Positions 34,307-41,789 of a stretch of DNA of 64,000 nt are shown here, piece after piece (the stretch's first letter is position 1; the number at the start of each line of letters is the position of its first letter). This stretch comes from Haloarcula ordinaria. GTDB lineage: Archaea; Halobacteriota; Halobacteria; Halobacteriales; Haloarculaceae. The notes below the pieces were generated by a model, which was not told the DNA's origin, made no database searches, and worked only from the letters and a program-made list of their open reading frames with translations. The stretch lies in assembly GCF_029338275.1 (NCBI RefSeq), contig NZ_CP119789.1, forward strand, positions 1-64,000, written 5' to 3'. A program made the translations under genes and the position numbers.

Positions 34307-34903
34307 CTACAGCCCCAAATCTGCGAACGCGTCGTTGATGACATCCGCGCTCGGTGCGTTCAGATACGGTTCGATCGCCGCGAAGCTGTCCCAGCCGCCG
34401 ACGGCCATCACGACGCGCGGGTTCATCTGTTGGTCGACCAGGAGACGCTGGGCGAACCGGCGTCGGAGATCGTGCGTACTCACCTTCTCGAAGTCCTGGT
34501 CGCCAGTCTCCCGAGCTGCGCGCTCGGCCGTCCGGCGGACCACGGCGCGGACGCCGGGCTGAGACAGATCGATGAACGAGTCTTTCGGGGCGATGTTGTG
34601 TTCGTTCTGAAAGCGCTGGAGGTCGCGCTCGACGCTGTCGGGGAGGTAGGCGTCGCGTGGCTTTCCACCATTCCCGCTGGTGTCCTTGCCGGCCTCTATG
34701 CGGAGTCGGTACTGGTCGCTCTCGGTTTGCTTGACGTCGACCGGCCGGACCTGGGGCATCTCGAAGGCGCGGAGGCCGACGAATGCGCCCAGCTGGATGA
34801 GGAGGTCGTCGCGAGAACTGTTGGCCGCCCGGCGGAGGTCCTCGATTTCGCTGTCGGTGAGCCAGACCTTGTGCTCGTTCCCGTTCGTGGCTTCGATTCG
34901 CAT
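34307..34903 (-). CDS. Catalytic-domain-only tyrosine recombinase (intact copy B)
   Basis: The 198-residue protein starts MRIEATNGNEHKVWLTDSEI. Catalytic residues: Arg in GLRAFEMPQV, Lys region in RLRIEAGKDTSG, His-x-x-Arg in STHDLRRRFAQ, Trp in VGGWDSF and Tyr in IEPYL. It lacks the N-terminal SAM-like core-binding domain of Xer/phage integrases, which usually exceed 280 residues. Copies A and C are decayed versions. It may move its own unit through the short terminal motif or act on the hairpin repeats nearby. The target is not known. Confidence 0.85.
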   Translation of the reverse strand: MRIEATNGNEHKVWLTDSEIEDLRRAANSSRDDLLIQLGAFVGLRAFEMPQVRPVDVKQTESDQYRLRIEAGKDTSGNGGKPRDAYLPDSVERDLQRFQNEHNIAPKDSFIDLSQPGVRAVVRRTAERAARETGDQDFEKVSTHDLRRRFAQRLLVDQQMNPRVVMAVGGWDSFAAIEPYLNAPSADVINDAFADLGL

Positions 34904-35126
34904 TACGATTGCTTCAGTTTCCGTTACTAAAGGACCTGCGGACGGTGTGATAGGGGCCGGGTTTCGGGTGAAAGTCGAGCCGTCTGTTACGGTTTATTTA
35001 AAAAGTCGTTACTACTCGTTATCGGCCAAGACTCTCCGAAGCAGTCGTCGGATTAGGCAGAATGGTGGCCGCGAGATTTGTATCAGTTCCGGTCAGTGTT
35101 CTAAGGTGCGTGCTGAATACAGAGAA
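34307..35126 (-). mobile_element. Tyrosine-recombinase unit, copy B (inverted relative to copy A)
   Basis: The intact recombinase gene plus about 220 bases of its 5' flank ends with CGTGCTGAATACAGAG at 35111-35126, the inverted form of the copy A left end. The flank matches copy A almost continuously (the GGCCGATAACG... and GTAACGACTT stretches). The 3' terminal motif seen in copies A and C is absent, so this copy is truncated at, or joined differently at, the recombinase stop near 34307. Confidence 0.55.
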
Positions 35127-35481
35127 TCTATTCATCAGACGCCAAGGACGCCGAAGAGAAAATACAGAACGACATGAAACTGCTCTGTTGAATAGCGCCT
35201 TCTGAGTAGGAGCCGAGCAAGCCTTGTCCTGAAACAACACGGCTCACCCACTCGCAGGCAGACTTAGATTCGAACCGTCCAGTGAACTACCGCTATTCAA
35301 CAGGGCAGTTTTAACTTACTCTGTGGGTGCAGATTCGAACGACCCGAGGCACGCGCAGCGAAACGAGTACGTCTCGGCGTGGTTCAAAACTACTGCCAAC
35401 TCAGAACTCTCCCGACGATCTATCTGGCAGTGTAGAATATAGTACCAATTTATTTCCTATGCCAACGTGTGAATACTTGAT
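35127..35481. other. Intergenic region, no gene seen
   Basis: About 350 bases. CTGTTGAATAGCG near 35183 and CTATTCAACAGGGC near 35292 form an inverted pair resembling IS ends (about 120 bases apart), possibly a small remnant. An AT-rich stretch before 35480 may be the promoter of the next gene. Confidence 0.4.
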
Positions 35482-35985
35482 ATGCCTCGATTACTCACAA
35501 CCCGTAGCCTCACTATCATTTTCGTCGCCCTCGGACTCACACTCGCTGCCACGCCTGCACTCGCACAGAGTCAGCCCGCGTGGGGTAACGAGATGTACGA
35601 GCAAATGAACCCGATGGTCGAGAAGTACAACGAGAACATCAGAGCGGACGATCTCGGTGTCGCCGCCGGACAGCTCAAAGGCGAGAAAGTGAACCTCGTC
35701 ATCACGGACACGGACGGCTCGCAGGCGACCACCTCGTTCCGCATGGACGACCAACTGAATATTCGCGATCTGAAGCAAGGTGAGCGCGACGACGCCACGC
35801 TGAAGATGAGTACCGACCGCGCGACGATGGAGCAGATCATCTCCGCGGATAATCCAGCCATAGCGTTCCAGAACGCCATCGCCAGCGGTGACATCGAGAT
35901 GGACGGTCTCGGAGCGACCAGCGCCGTGAAGTGGGCCGCGATCAACCTCGCCAGCGGAATCGCTCGCTGGCTCGGACTGTTCTGA
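35482..35985 (+). CDS. Secreted protein, weakly SCP2-like
   Basis: The 167-residue protein starts MPRLLTTRSLTIIFVALGLT and ends its signal with PALAQSQ (A-x-A cleavage site). The mature part has an alpha/beta pattern (KVNLVITDTDGSQATTSFRMDD; DATLKMSTDRATMEQIISADNPAIAFQNAIASGDIEMDG) reminiscent of SCP2-type lipid-binding domains, in which a threshold-like segment is followed by an IxGD element. That resemblance is by eye only. A hydrophobic C-terminus (WAAINLASGIARWLGLF) could sit in the membrane surface. Confidence 0.65.
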   Translation: MPRLLTTRSLTIIFVALGLTLAATPALAQSQPAWGNEMYEQMNPMVEKYNENIRADDLGVAAGQLKGEKVNLVITDTDGSQATTSFRMDDQLNIRDLKQGERDDATLKMSTDRATMEQIISADNPAIAFQNAIASGDIEMDGLGATSAVKWAAINLASGIARWLGLF

Positions 35986-36332
35986 TCTGCAACTGCATTC
36001 TGATCCACAACTGTATTTGGTATTTGTGCAGGGTCTCGTCTTCCTGAAGAAGAATCTCCAGGAGGACTCCAACCGAAGGCGATGGACCTCTCAAATACCA
36101 ACACTGTAGGTACCGCCCCCGATCTCGAGGAGACAGTGGAAAGCAGTCCAGACGTGGCCCCTGACGGCTCGATTCTCTCGACGGAGTCTGAGGACGGTGA
36201 AGATCGAGAGAGTCATGAAGAAAAAAGTCTCTTGCGAAGGTTCCTCCCATTCTTCTAAATATAACAAGTCGTTACTGCTGAAACTGCTTTTCTATCGTGA
36301 AGATTAGAGAATTTGCAGATCAGTGTGCGTGT
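35986..36332. other. Intergenic region with possible broken acidic small gene
   Basis: Between 36121 and 36258 one plus-strand frame reads DLEETVESSPDVAPDGSILS, continues with an acidic stretch and ends LLRRFLPFF. This looks like haloarchaeal protein but has no start codon upstream in frame. It could be a frameshifted gene remnant. A half-copy of the GTAACGACTT repeat lies at about 36262-36272. Confidence 0.35.
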
Positions 36333-36629
36333 TCAGTCATCAGTCTGGGTCGCTGAATATTGGCCATATGCGTACGCAAGCCACATCAGCGCCAGCGGGA
36401 TGAGAATCAATTGCACAAAGTTGAGTGCCCGCGAGTAGTAAACGATGGTCTGGCCGATTGTGCCGAATTGTGGAAGCCACACTGGGAACGCTGCTGATTC
36501 CTCCAATACTCCCTTAATCGCGGAGGTCAGCACAAACTCACCGACCAAAGCCGTCATGATCAGTAGTACGACGGCGAATGCAGGGCGGCGGAGGGATCCT
36601 TCGGTTCGAACCGATTGAAGCAGGGACAT
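36333..36629 (-). CDS. Small two-span membrane protein
   Basis: The 98-residue protein starts MSLLQSVRTEGSLRRPAFAV. Hydrophobic segments are AFAVVLLIMTALVGEFVLTSAI and FVQLILIPLALMWLAYAYG, with a conserved-looking loop between them (ESAAFPVWLPQFGTIGQTIVYY). Function unknown. Confidence 0.65.
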   Translation of the reverse strand: MSLLQSVRTEGSLRRPAFAVVLLIMTALVGEFVLTSAIKGVLEESAAFPVWLPQFGTIGQTIVYYSRALNFVQLILIPLALMWLAYAYGQYSATQTDD

Positions 36630-36743
36630 ATCGAACGTATCTCTTGGCCGACCATTAGGTATTGGGGCCCGTCCAGATACGGATACGAACAGCGGATGAT
36701 CTACACCGAGGATTGAAACCGTTGGCAGTGCCAGATTCGAAGG

Positions 36744-36899
36744 ATGGCCCCTCCCGCTGACGTCGTCAGCGTCTTGGTGGCGCTCGAATTCGTTGTCTTG
36801 TCCGCAGTAGTGCTGCTTCTGACGCCGCTCGAAGTAGCAGCACCACTGATTCCGCTGTTACTGGTCTTCGTGATTGCACTTCTGCGGTACCGGTCATAA
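36744..36899 (+). CDS. Very small membrane protein
   Basis: The 51-residue frame starts MAPPADVVSVLVALEFVVLS and is almost entirely hydrophobic (two helices), ending ALLRYRS. The clean start, stop and strongly biased hydrophobic composition suggest a real peptide. It could be a membrane-acting small protein of the element, for example a holin- or toxin-like peptide, but nothing shows this directly. Confidence 0.4.
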   Translation: MAPPADVVSVLVALEFVVLSAVVLLLTPLEVAAPLIPLLLVFVIALLRYRS

Positions 36900-36931
36900 G
36901 TCATTCAGTGGGCACTCTATTGAACGGATTT

Positions 36932-36950
36932 CGACTTGTCCAAGAAGTCG
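36932..36950 (-). terminator. Hairpin repeat CGACTT/AAGTCG at the end of a gene
   Basis: Six-base arms with a seven-base spacer, immediately following the TAA of the minus-strand gene ending at 36951 (reads TAA-CGACTT-...-AAGTCG). The same arrangement occurs at 38813-38831, suggesting that this dispersed repeat serves as a terminator or inserts at gene ends. Confidence 0.5.
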
Positions 36951-37358
36951 TTACCTCCTTCGCCGCTCTTGCCTCCTACGCTGTTCTCGGTCCGTTTCCA
37001 TTTTCGCTCGTTCTTTAGACTTCTCCAACTCCAGTCTAAATCGGCTCTGACTCAACTTCTCTGTGAGGAATATGCCAGTAGATACGAATAATAGAACGTA
37101 CTGCAACGGTAGACCGATCCGAATCAGTGCAATCGGGCCTAATGAGACTACTATTCGCAGAATCAAAATCAAAGAATGATCGTGTTTTTGGAAATATCCG
37201 AGGTAGTCGAAGTATTTTTCAGGACGATGATTCCTCCACGAGTCTCTAATCGATTGCTTCCTTTCTTGGCTGATGAAAGGTATTCTATTGATCGCCCATA
37301 GAACTGGGTCTCCGTATCTGACTGAGCCTGGATATCCTATTCGCATGATATTCGACAT
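36951..37358 (-). CDS. Hypothetical membrane protein with basic tail
   Basis: The 135-residue protein starts MSNIMRIGYPGSVRYGDPVL. One or two helices (LILILRIVVSLGPIALIRIG, LQYVLLFVSTGIFLTEKL) are followed by a coiled, highly basic C-terminus (LEKSKERAKMETDREQRRRQERRRR), unusual in a halophile and suggestive of nucleic-acid or phospholipid binding. It is 15 bases downstream of the lipoprotein gene and likely co-transcribed with it. Confidence 0.6.
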   Translation of the reverse strand: MSNIMRIGYPGSVRYGDPVLWAINRIPFISQERKQSIRDSWRNHRPEKYFDYLGYFQKHDHSLILILRIVVSLGPIALIRIGLPLQYVLLFVSTGIFLTEKLSQSRFRLELEKSKERAKMETDREQRRRQERRRR

Positions 37359-37373
37359 TTTCCAGAAGTCGAG

Positions 37374-38645
37374 TCAATCAACACTCAATTGGCTCATTAG
37401 CTCCTCTTCGCGGACGATTCTACGGGTTCGGTCTCCATCAACGCCAGCCTGCGCAGCGGACTGATACTCGTCAGAACGGCGAACCATTCCATCGGAATAG
37501 CAGCGCGCAGTGTCCAAAATTTCTGTTACCTGCTCAAATTCACGATTCTGTAGTTTCCCAGCATTAGTTTCGAAGTCCGCATTGGCTGTCCCGAAAGTTT
37601 CCACAGCCTCATCGTACTTCTCTGCATCATACTGGTTCATCGCTTCATTGAACAATTCTCGTGCTTCACCGTACTCACGGAGATCTCCGACCAGTTTGTT
37701 CAGTTCGTCCGCAATTGTTTGGTACTGGCTGAGTGTACGTTCGTATTCGTCGACAGTCAGAGATGGGTGAGCGCGCATATCCTCCGGGTCTGAATCAGCC
37801 TTGAGCTGGTCCAACTCATCCTCAAGAGTGGTGATTGCACCGGGTGCGTCACCCGGTCCCGTCGCGGTCAGAACCCAGTTTGATTCTACCTTCGAAGGGG
37901 CAGTCTGCGCTGCGCCATGGACAGTCGGTAGCCACCAGAGTAGCCAGTACACACCGCGCAATCTCGAGAGACGCTGTTGTTGTTGCGCACTCAGTTCATA
38001 CGACTCAGCGTCATTGAAATAGTCACGGGCGGAATAGAGGGGCTCACGGACCTGCTGTGGGTCGATGTCAACATCCAACTTTGCTTCGTAAAGCGGTTGT
38101 CCAGGCGCGGAATCTTCTACGAAGGCATCCGCTGCGTCAGCCAGTGCATCTGTTGCCCGATCAAGTTCATCCGTAGCCTGTTTTGGTCCCGCTTCTGTAG
38201 CCGCTTCTTCTGTCTTCGTTTCAGGATTCGACTCATCAAGGTTTTCACAGCGATTGAGCCCCGGATTCTCTATCGTCTGGACCGTGTCAGGTGCGTAGAC
38301 AGTAACCTCTTTGATTGTTTCACCGACAGAGAACTCTTCTTGCCCAGTATAGCCCTCCTCATACTGAGAAACATCACCATCGGCTTGGAACACAAACACA
38401 GTGTCGAATTGCTCGGCATCGACACGGACTAAATTGCAGCGCGGAAACGTAACTGACAGTTGCTCAGATGTTGAGGTCGGTGTTTCAGCAGATTTTCCTT
38501 TTCCTACATCAGTCGAAGTCGGGGAGTCTCTTGTGCTTTGAGTGGTGGTTGGTGACGGCGATCTGTCTGAGTTGACCGTGTCAGTCTGACCACACCCGCT
38601 AAACAACGAGGCAGCTGCGACCCCCAAGAAGTGCCGCCGATGCAT
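37374..38645 (-). CDS. Tat-exported lipoprotein of unknown function
   Basis: The start MHRRHFLGVAAASLFSGCGQ has a twin-arginine signal and lipobox FSGC. A Ser/Thr/Pro-rich linker precedes about 350 residues that are largely alpha-helical (ELDRATDALADAADAFVEDS; LNKLVGDLREYGEARELFNEAMNQYDAEKYDEAVETF, TPR-like in style). The ATG at 38645 directly precedes the RR motif and was preferred to one six codons upstream. No family is recognised. Confidence 0.7.
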   Translation of the reverse strand: MHRRHFLGVAAASLFSGCGQTDTVNSDRSPSPTTTQSTRDSPTSTDVGKGKSAETPTSTSEQLSVTFPRCNLVRVDAEQFDTVFVFQADGDVSQYEEGYTGQEEFSVGETIKEVTVYAPDTVQTIENPGLNRCENLDESNPETKTEEAATEAGPKQATDELDRATDALADAADAFVEDSAPGQPLYEAKLDVDIDPQQVREPLYSARDYFNDAESYELSAQQQQRLSRLRGVYWLLWWLPTVHGAAQTAPSKVESNWVLTATGPGDAPGAITTLEDELDQLKADSDPEDMRAHPSLTVDEYERTLSQYQTIADELNKLVGDLREYGEARELFNEAMNQYDAEKYDEAVETFGTANADFETNAGKLQNREFEQVTEILDTARCYSDGMVRRSDEYQSAAQAGVDGDRTRRIVREEELMSQLSVD

Positions 38646-38812
38646 ATGTTCACCAGAGAACACATGCCAATAGGTGTTTTCCTTAGAACGAGATTTTCAG
38701 AAAATATGTTTTCTGACCGACTCGATCTCTGTATTCAGCAGGGAGATCCTGATGGCTTTGACATAGGTTTTTCCTCGACGTAATATGGCCTTGGCCCCTA
38801 CGGACCCGATCT

Positions 38813-38831
38813 CGACTTATCCAAAAAGTCG
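38813..38831 (-). terminator. Hairpin repeat CGACTT/AAGTCG at the end of a small gene
   Basis: The sequence is nearly identical to the copy at 36932-36950 (CGACTTATCCAAAAAGTCG versus CGACTTGTCCAAGAAGTCG) and again sits immediately after a TAA stop of a minus-strand gene. A CTCTGTATTCAGCA motif like the recombinase-unit terminus lies about 80 bases away at 38729, as in copies A and B. Confidence 0.5.
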
Positions 38832-38942
38832 TTACTGTTGCTGTTGCTTGTGAATCCTATACACCTCGATGCCGATGTAGACCGGTAGAGACAAGATGCT
38901 ACTCAACTCGGCACCGACTTCGATTATTTCGAAGAGAGCCAT
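38832..38942 (-). CDS. Very small protein ending in a Gln run
   Basis: The 36-residue frame starts MALFEIIEVGAELSSILSLP and ends HKQQQQ. It is moderately hydrophobic. Its stop is fused to the hairpin repeat in the same way as the unrelated gene at 36951, which is the main reason to list it. Confidence 0.35.
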   Translation of the reverse strand: MALFEIIEVGAELSSILSLPVYIGIEVYRIHKQQQQ

Positions 38943-38951
38943 TTGATATCA

Positions 38952-38980
38952 AGTGCAACCCGTGTAGTCAGGGTTGCACT
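38952..38980. terminator. Perfect 10-bp hairpin
   Basis: AGTGCAACCC and GGGTTGCACT form a perfect stem with a nine-base loop just upstream of the small gene starting at 38942 on the minus strand. It could be an operator for that gene or a terminator. No poly-T follows. Confidence 0.4.
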
Positions 38981-39184
38981 AATTCACCAGGTAACACGCT
39001 GGGGGCTCTCTGTAGGACGAATCCGGTATTCGGTTACATATCGGCTTTACAGTCAGAAAAGCGTTTTCCCGGTGTGTTTTTACGAGCGTGTGGGCCTATT
39101 AGATGATTCCCAGATAACTTTCACTTTCACTCCGGACATATGGCTCACCGGTTATACCCCTCCCCCATTCAGCCATGAGTGTCC

Positions 39185-39409
39185 ATGTTGCGAATCGACG
39201 ACGAGTTCGAAGCGAACCGGCTACAGTGCCCGCGCGGCCACGGCAGCGTCGGCCCGACAAATAATCACTGGTGGTGCCCCTCTTGCGCGCGCCACTGGGA
39301 CGACGTCGATCCCGAGTTCGACGAAGTGATCGACACGAAGACTGGCGAGAAGGTCAGTCGGGACGAGGTCGTGCTTGACTACTCGGTCAGTGGGGTGAAT
39401 CCGGCGTGA
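39185..39409 (+). CDS. Small zinc-ribbon protein
   Basis: The 74-residue protein starts MLRIDDEFEANRLQCPRGHG. Zinc ligands are likely CPRGH and CPSCARHW. The second half (DPEFDEVIDTKTGEKVSRDE) is acidic. Proteins of this kind are common in haloarchaeal viruses and plasmids. The ATG at 39185 is preferred to the in-frame GTG two codons earlier. Confidence 0.6.
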   Translation: MLRIDDEFEANRLQCPRGHGSVGPTNNHWWCPSCARHWDDVDPEFDEVIDTKTGEKVSRDEVVLDYSVSGVNPA

Positions 39410-39507
39410 TCAGTGCCGAAAACGGGACATTGCAGAAGAAATATGAGAACATGTCAGCCCATCAACTGTTCCTCTCAACAGTCACTCGCAATCCTGGAGA
39501 ATCCCTC

Positions 39508-39717
39508 TTAGGAATTGTCGACGAGGAATTCCAGTACGTACATCAGTATCACCGAGAAAATTACTGCCGTCAGGGCTGTGACTGTTCCTCCGGATGGCAA
39601 TCCCACATTCTCACCGACATTGAGATTTATAAACGCGTAAGCGACGGACAGAAATACAGCTATTTGCAGGGGGAGCAGGAGGGGCTGCAATCGCTTTCTG
39701 AAATCAGCCGTCGACAT
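39508..39717 (-). CDS. Small membrane protein
   Basis: The 69-residue protein starts MSTADFRKRLQPLLLPLQIA. Two helices (LQIAVFLSVAYAFINL, GTVTALTAVIFSVILMYVLEF) are visible. It overlaps the end of the upstream membrane-protein gene (stop at 39704), indicating a two-gene unit. It was preferred over a plus-strand frame covering the same DNA. Confidence 0.55.
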   Translation of the reverse strand: MSTADFRKRLQPLLLPLQIAVFLSVAYAFINLNVGENVGLPSGGTVTALTAVIFSVILMYVLEFLVDNS

Positions 39718-40099
39718 TATTCGATTCCTTTTGGGGTTCGTCACCCACCTCATTAGAACCTTCGCTCGGTCGCCCGAGTTTGTACAAATGGTACAATAAG
39801 AGGGCGCTTCCGACCATTAGCCCCCATACTGCAATTAGTAGCGAGTCGATTCGTGGAATTATCCAATCCGCTCCAGTGCGTTCAGTGAGATCGCTGAGCG
39901 TGTTTACGCCGACTGATGCCAGTACAACGATCGAACCCGCGAGAAGAGCAAATCCGAGTCTCGCAGTTCCTACGAACGGTTCATCGCTGTGCTTAAAGAT
40001 CGTGTTTACTACCAATTGGAGCAGGATTGCGACTGCCGGTATCAGTAGTGCGACCAACTCAACAAGGCGAAGACCGACAGCCACCCCATCAGTCTGCAT
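39704..40099 (-). CDS. Four-span membrane protein
   Basis: The 131-residue protein starts MQTDGVAVGLRLVELVALLI. Hydrophobic stretches include LIPAVAILLQLVVNTIF, LGFALLAGSIVVLASVGV and LLIAVWGLMVGSALLLYHLY, followed by a hydrophilic acidic tail. It is coupled to the next gene by overlap. The function is unknown; the location beside the repressor suggests an element-encoded immunity or exclusion function only by analogy. Confidence 0.6.
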   Translation of the reverse strand: MQTDGVAVGLRLVELVALLIPAVAILLQLVVNTIFKHSDEPFVGTARLGFALLAGSIVVLASVGVNTLSDLTERTGADWIIPRIDSLLIAVWGLMVGSALLLYHLYKLGRPSEGSNEVGDEPQKESNNVDG

Positions 40100-40325
40100 C
40101 GTCTGTGCGACTGGTTCCCGTCTTGAAAAAAGCTGGTATGCCGGAATTCACAGGCACACCAACCCATCTCATCAAAAGTGGGGCAGTATCAGCGTCGAGA
40201 AGGGGCCGCCGGCCTACAAGGGTGGGGATGGTTGGGGGTGGCTCGTGGATGGCCGACGGCCTGTTTCGGTCTGCGATGGCGGGTTACTAAAACTGTGCGG
40301 ACGTCTTCTACGCCAGATTACCGGC

Positions 40326-40625
40326 CTACTCTGTGGCGTTTTCCAGGTATTGTCCGAAGTCTTCGACTTCACCGTACTTCTCCCTGTTTTCAACCGCCAG
40401 AAGCCCCAGTTCAGTGATTTCATAGAGCCCCGAATTCTTCGCTGGACCAACTTTTTCGACAAGTCCGTAGTCAGCGAGCTGTGGCAGCCTGACGTTCACA
40501 TGGCTTCGGCTTTTGTCGATCTCTTCAGAGATATTTACAGCTACATTCCGACCGTCAGCAAGACAATCGAGTATCAGAAAATCGGTGGGGCGCTGAAGCT
40601 TCACGTCTATATCCTTATTCGTCAC
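40326..40625 (-). CDS. PhiH1-repressor-like winged-helix regulator
   Basis: The 99-residue protein starts with GTG (MTNKDIDVKLQRPTDFLILD). The pattern LxxLxDGRNVAVNISEEIDKSRSHVNVRLPQLADYGLVEKVGPAKNSGLYEITELG is a winged helix typical of the phiH1 repressor family of haloarchaeal proviruses. It is divergent from the early-type cassette at 40839-42590, with a palindrome between them. A GGACGGAGGG stretch lies upstream of the start. Confidence 0.75.
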   Translation of the reverse strand: MTNKDIDVKLQRPTDFLILDCLADGRNVAVNISEEIDKSRSHVNVRLPQLADYGLVEKVGPAKNSGLYEITELGLLAVENREKYGEVEDFGQYLENATE

Positions 40626-40693
40626 CCAGAATCCCTCCGTCCTTCATATTTCTTACAAGAGATGGTGGTTAGTGATGGTTGCATACAATGGCT

Positions 40694-40708
40694 GTTACCA
40701 GCGGTAAC
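40694..40708. promoter_or_regulatory. Candidate repressor operator
   Basis: GTTACC-AGC-GGTAAC is a perfect palindrome with six-base arms, about 70 bases upstream of the repressor start and 130 bases upstream of the divergent cassette. Its position in the intergenic region suits an operator of the PhiH1-like repressor. Confidence 0.45.
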
Positions 40709-40838
40709 TATTAGTGGTTGGGGTCAAGACGTGGTGAGTGAGGCTGACGCGACGCTCCATTGGGGGTCGTACTCTCGTGAAAACGGGTGCGACGCCGTGG
40801 TACCAACACGGGCGTCGCGTCGGTCAACGCACGACCGT

Positions 40839-41045
40839 ATGACGACACACGCACTCCGGGGACAAAAACGCCCCGAACGGTTCACGCAGTACGCATCGAT
40901 TACTGACCGGGTAACTACAGGTTGCTGTCCGGTTTGCGACCAGCCCATCGAGGGCTTCGACGCTGACGGACGGACGACCATCACTTCGTGCGGCCACAGT
41001 GCCGCCGAGACGACACTGAAAACCATTCTTCAGAGCCATGAGTAA
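40839..41045 (+). CDS. Small zinc-binding protein
   Basis: The 68-residue protein starts MTTHALRGQKRPERFTQYAS. CPVCDQPIEGFD and CGHSAAE provide a plausible CxxC plus CxH zinc site. It is the first gene of a plus-strand cassette, overlapping the next gene by eight bases. Likely a regulator or early protein of the element. Confidence 0.55.
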   Translation: MTTHALRGQKRPERFTQYASITDRVTTGCCPVCDQPIEGFDADGRTTITSCGHSAAETTLKTILQSHE

Positions 41046-41691
41046 CACCGACACCGAACCGAGCAACGACCAGCTGGCCACCGACGGTGGCATCGACCAG
41101 GACGTCGAGGAGATAGGCGTCGAAGCAGGCGCGGGCGAGTCCTGGGCGCAAGCCGCCGGCCGACTTCGCGACCGCGACGACGACCGCTGGCACTACTGCA
41201 TCTGTGGGGCTCGCTACCGGTCTCGCGGGGCGGCCCTTCGGTGCTGTGGTGACCGCTTCGACGACCTCGACGACGGTGGGGCCGGGCAGGCTGTTTCAGA
41301 CGGCGGCCAGGACGTCGTCTACTACGCGGTGGGGAACTACGACGTCTACCACGAGCGCCGCGACTGTCACTACCTCCGACGTGCGGACTCTGTTCGTGAG
41401 TTGGTCGTGTCGACGATGAACGGCACGCGTGAGCCCTGCGGTGGCTGTGTTGATACCGTCGACGGTCCTGACGGAGACGGTCGGCTCGTCGCGGACGGCG
41501 GGCAGTGTCCGAGCGGTACAGACCTACCCGACGAGTGTCCGAACTGCGGTTCGAGGAAGATACAGGGTCATCCGTCACGAGCGCCCCGGTCGCTGGGGCA
41601 AATGTGGTGCCCGGATTGTGAGCGTGAAATCTGGAAAGAAGCCAGCGGTTGGTGGATGTGCGGGTTTGACGGCGAGGTGGTCAGTGTATGA
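41038..41691 (+). CDS. Multi-zinc-finger protein
   Basis: The 217-residue protein starts MSNTDTEPSNDQLATDGGID. Three Cys-rich segments are visible: CICGARYRSRGAALRCCGD, CHYL...CGGC, and CPNCGSRKIQG...MWCPDC. The last is a classic zinc ribbon. The N-terminal 40 residues are acidic. It overlaps the neighbours on both sides (8 and 4 bases). Probably binds nucleic acid; no specific family was identified. Confidence 0.65.
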   Translation: MSNTDTEPSNDQLATDGGIDQDVEEIGVEAGAGESWAQAAGRLRDRDDDRWHYCICGARYRSRGAALRCCGDRFDDLDDGGAGQAVSDGGQDVVYYAVGNYDVYHERRDCHYLRRADSVRELVVSTMNGTREPCGGCVDTVDGPDGDGRLVADGGQCPSGTDLPDECPNCGSRKIQGHPSRAPRSLGQMWCPDCEREIWKEASGWWMCGFDGEVVSV

Positions 41692-41789
41692 GCGAAACGG
41701 ACAGCTCGCTCCCGACGCCGTGTCCACAGTGCGGGTCGACACTCGATACGCGAGACGACGCTATCGTCCACATGGTGATGCACGCATGA
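41688..41789 (+). CDS. 33-residue C2H2 zinc-finger microprotein
   Basis: The frame reads MSETDSSLPTPCPQCGSTLD and ends DAIVHMVMHA, giving CxxC-x12-HxxxH, a single classical C2H2 finger. It overlaps the previous stop and the next start by four bases (ATGA on both sides), strong evidence that it is translated. Single-finger microproteins of this kind occur in haloarchaea; the role is unknown. Confidence 0.65.
   Translation: MSETDSSLPTPCPQCGSTLDTRDDAIVHMVMHA

Noticed and set aside
39406..39756. A 116-codon plus-strand frame after the zinc-ribbon gene
   Set aside because: The minus-strand frame over the same DNA has two clear membrane helices and overlaps its upstream gene as in an operon; the plus-strand frame looks non-native.
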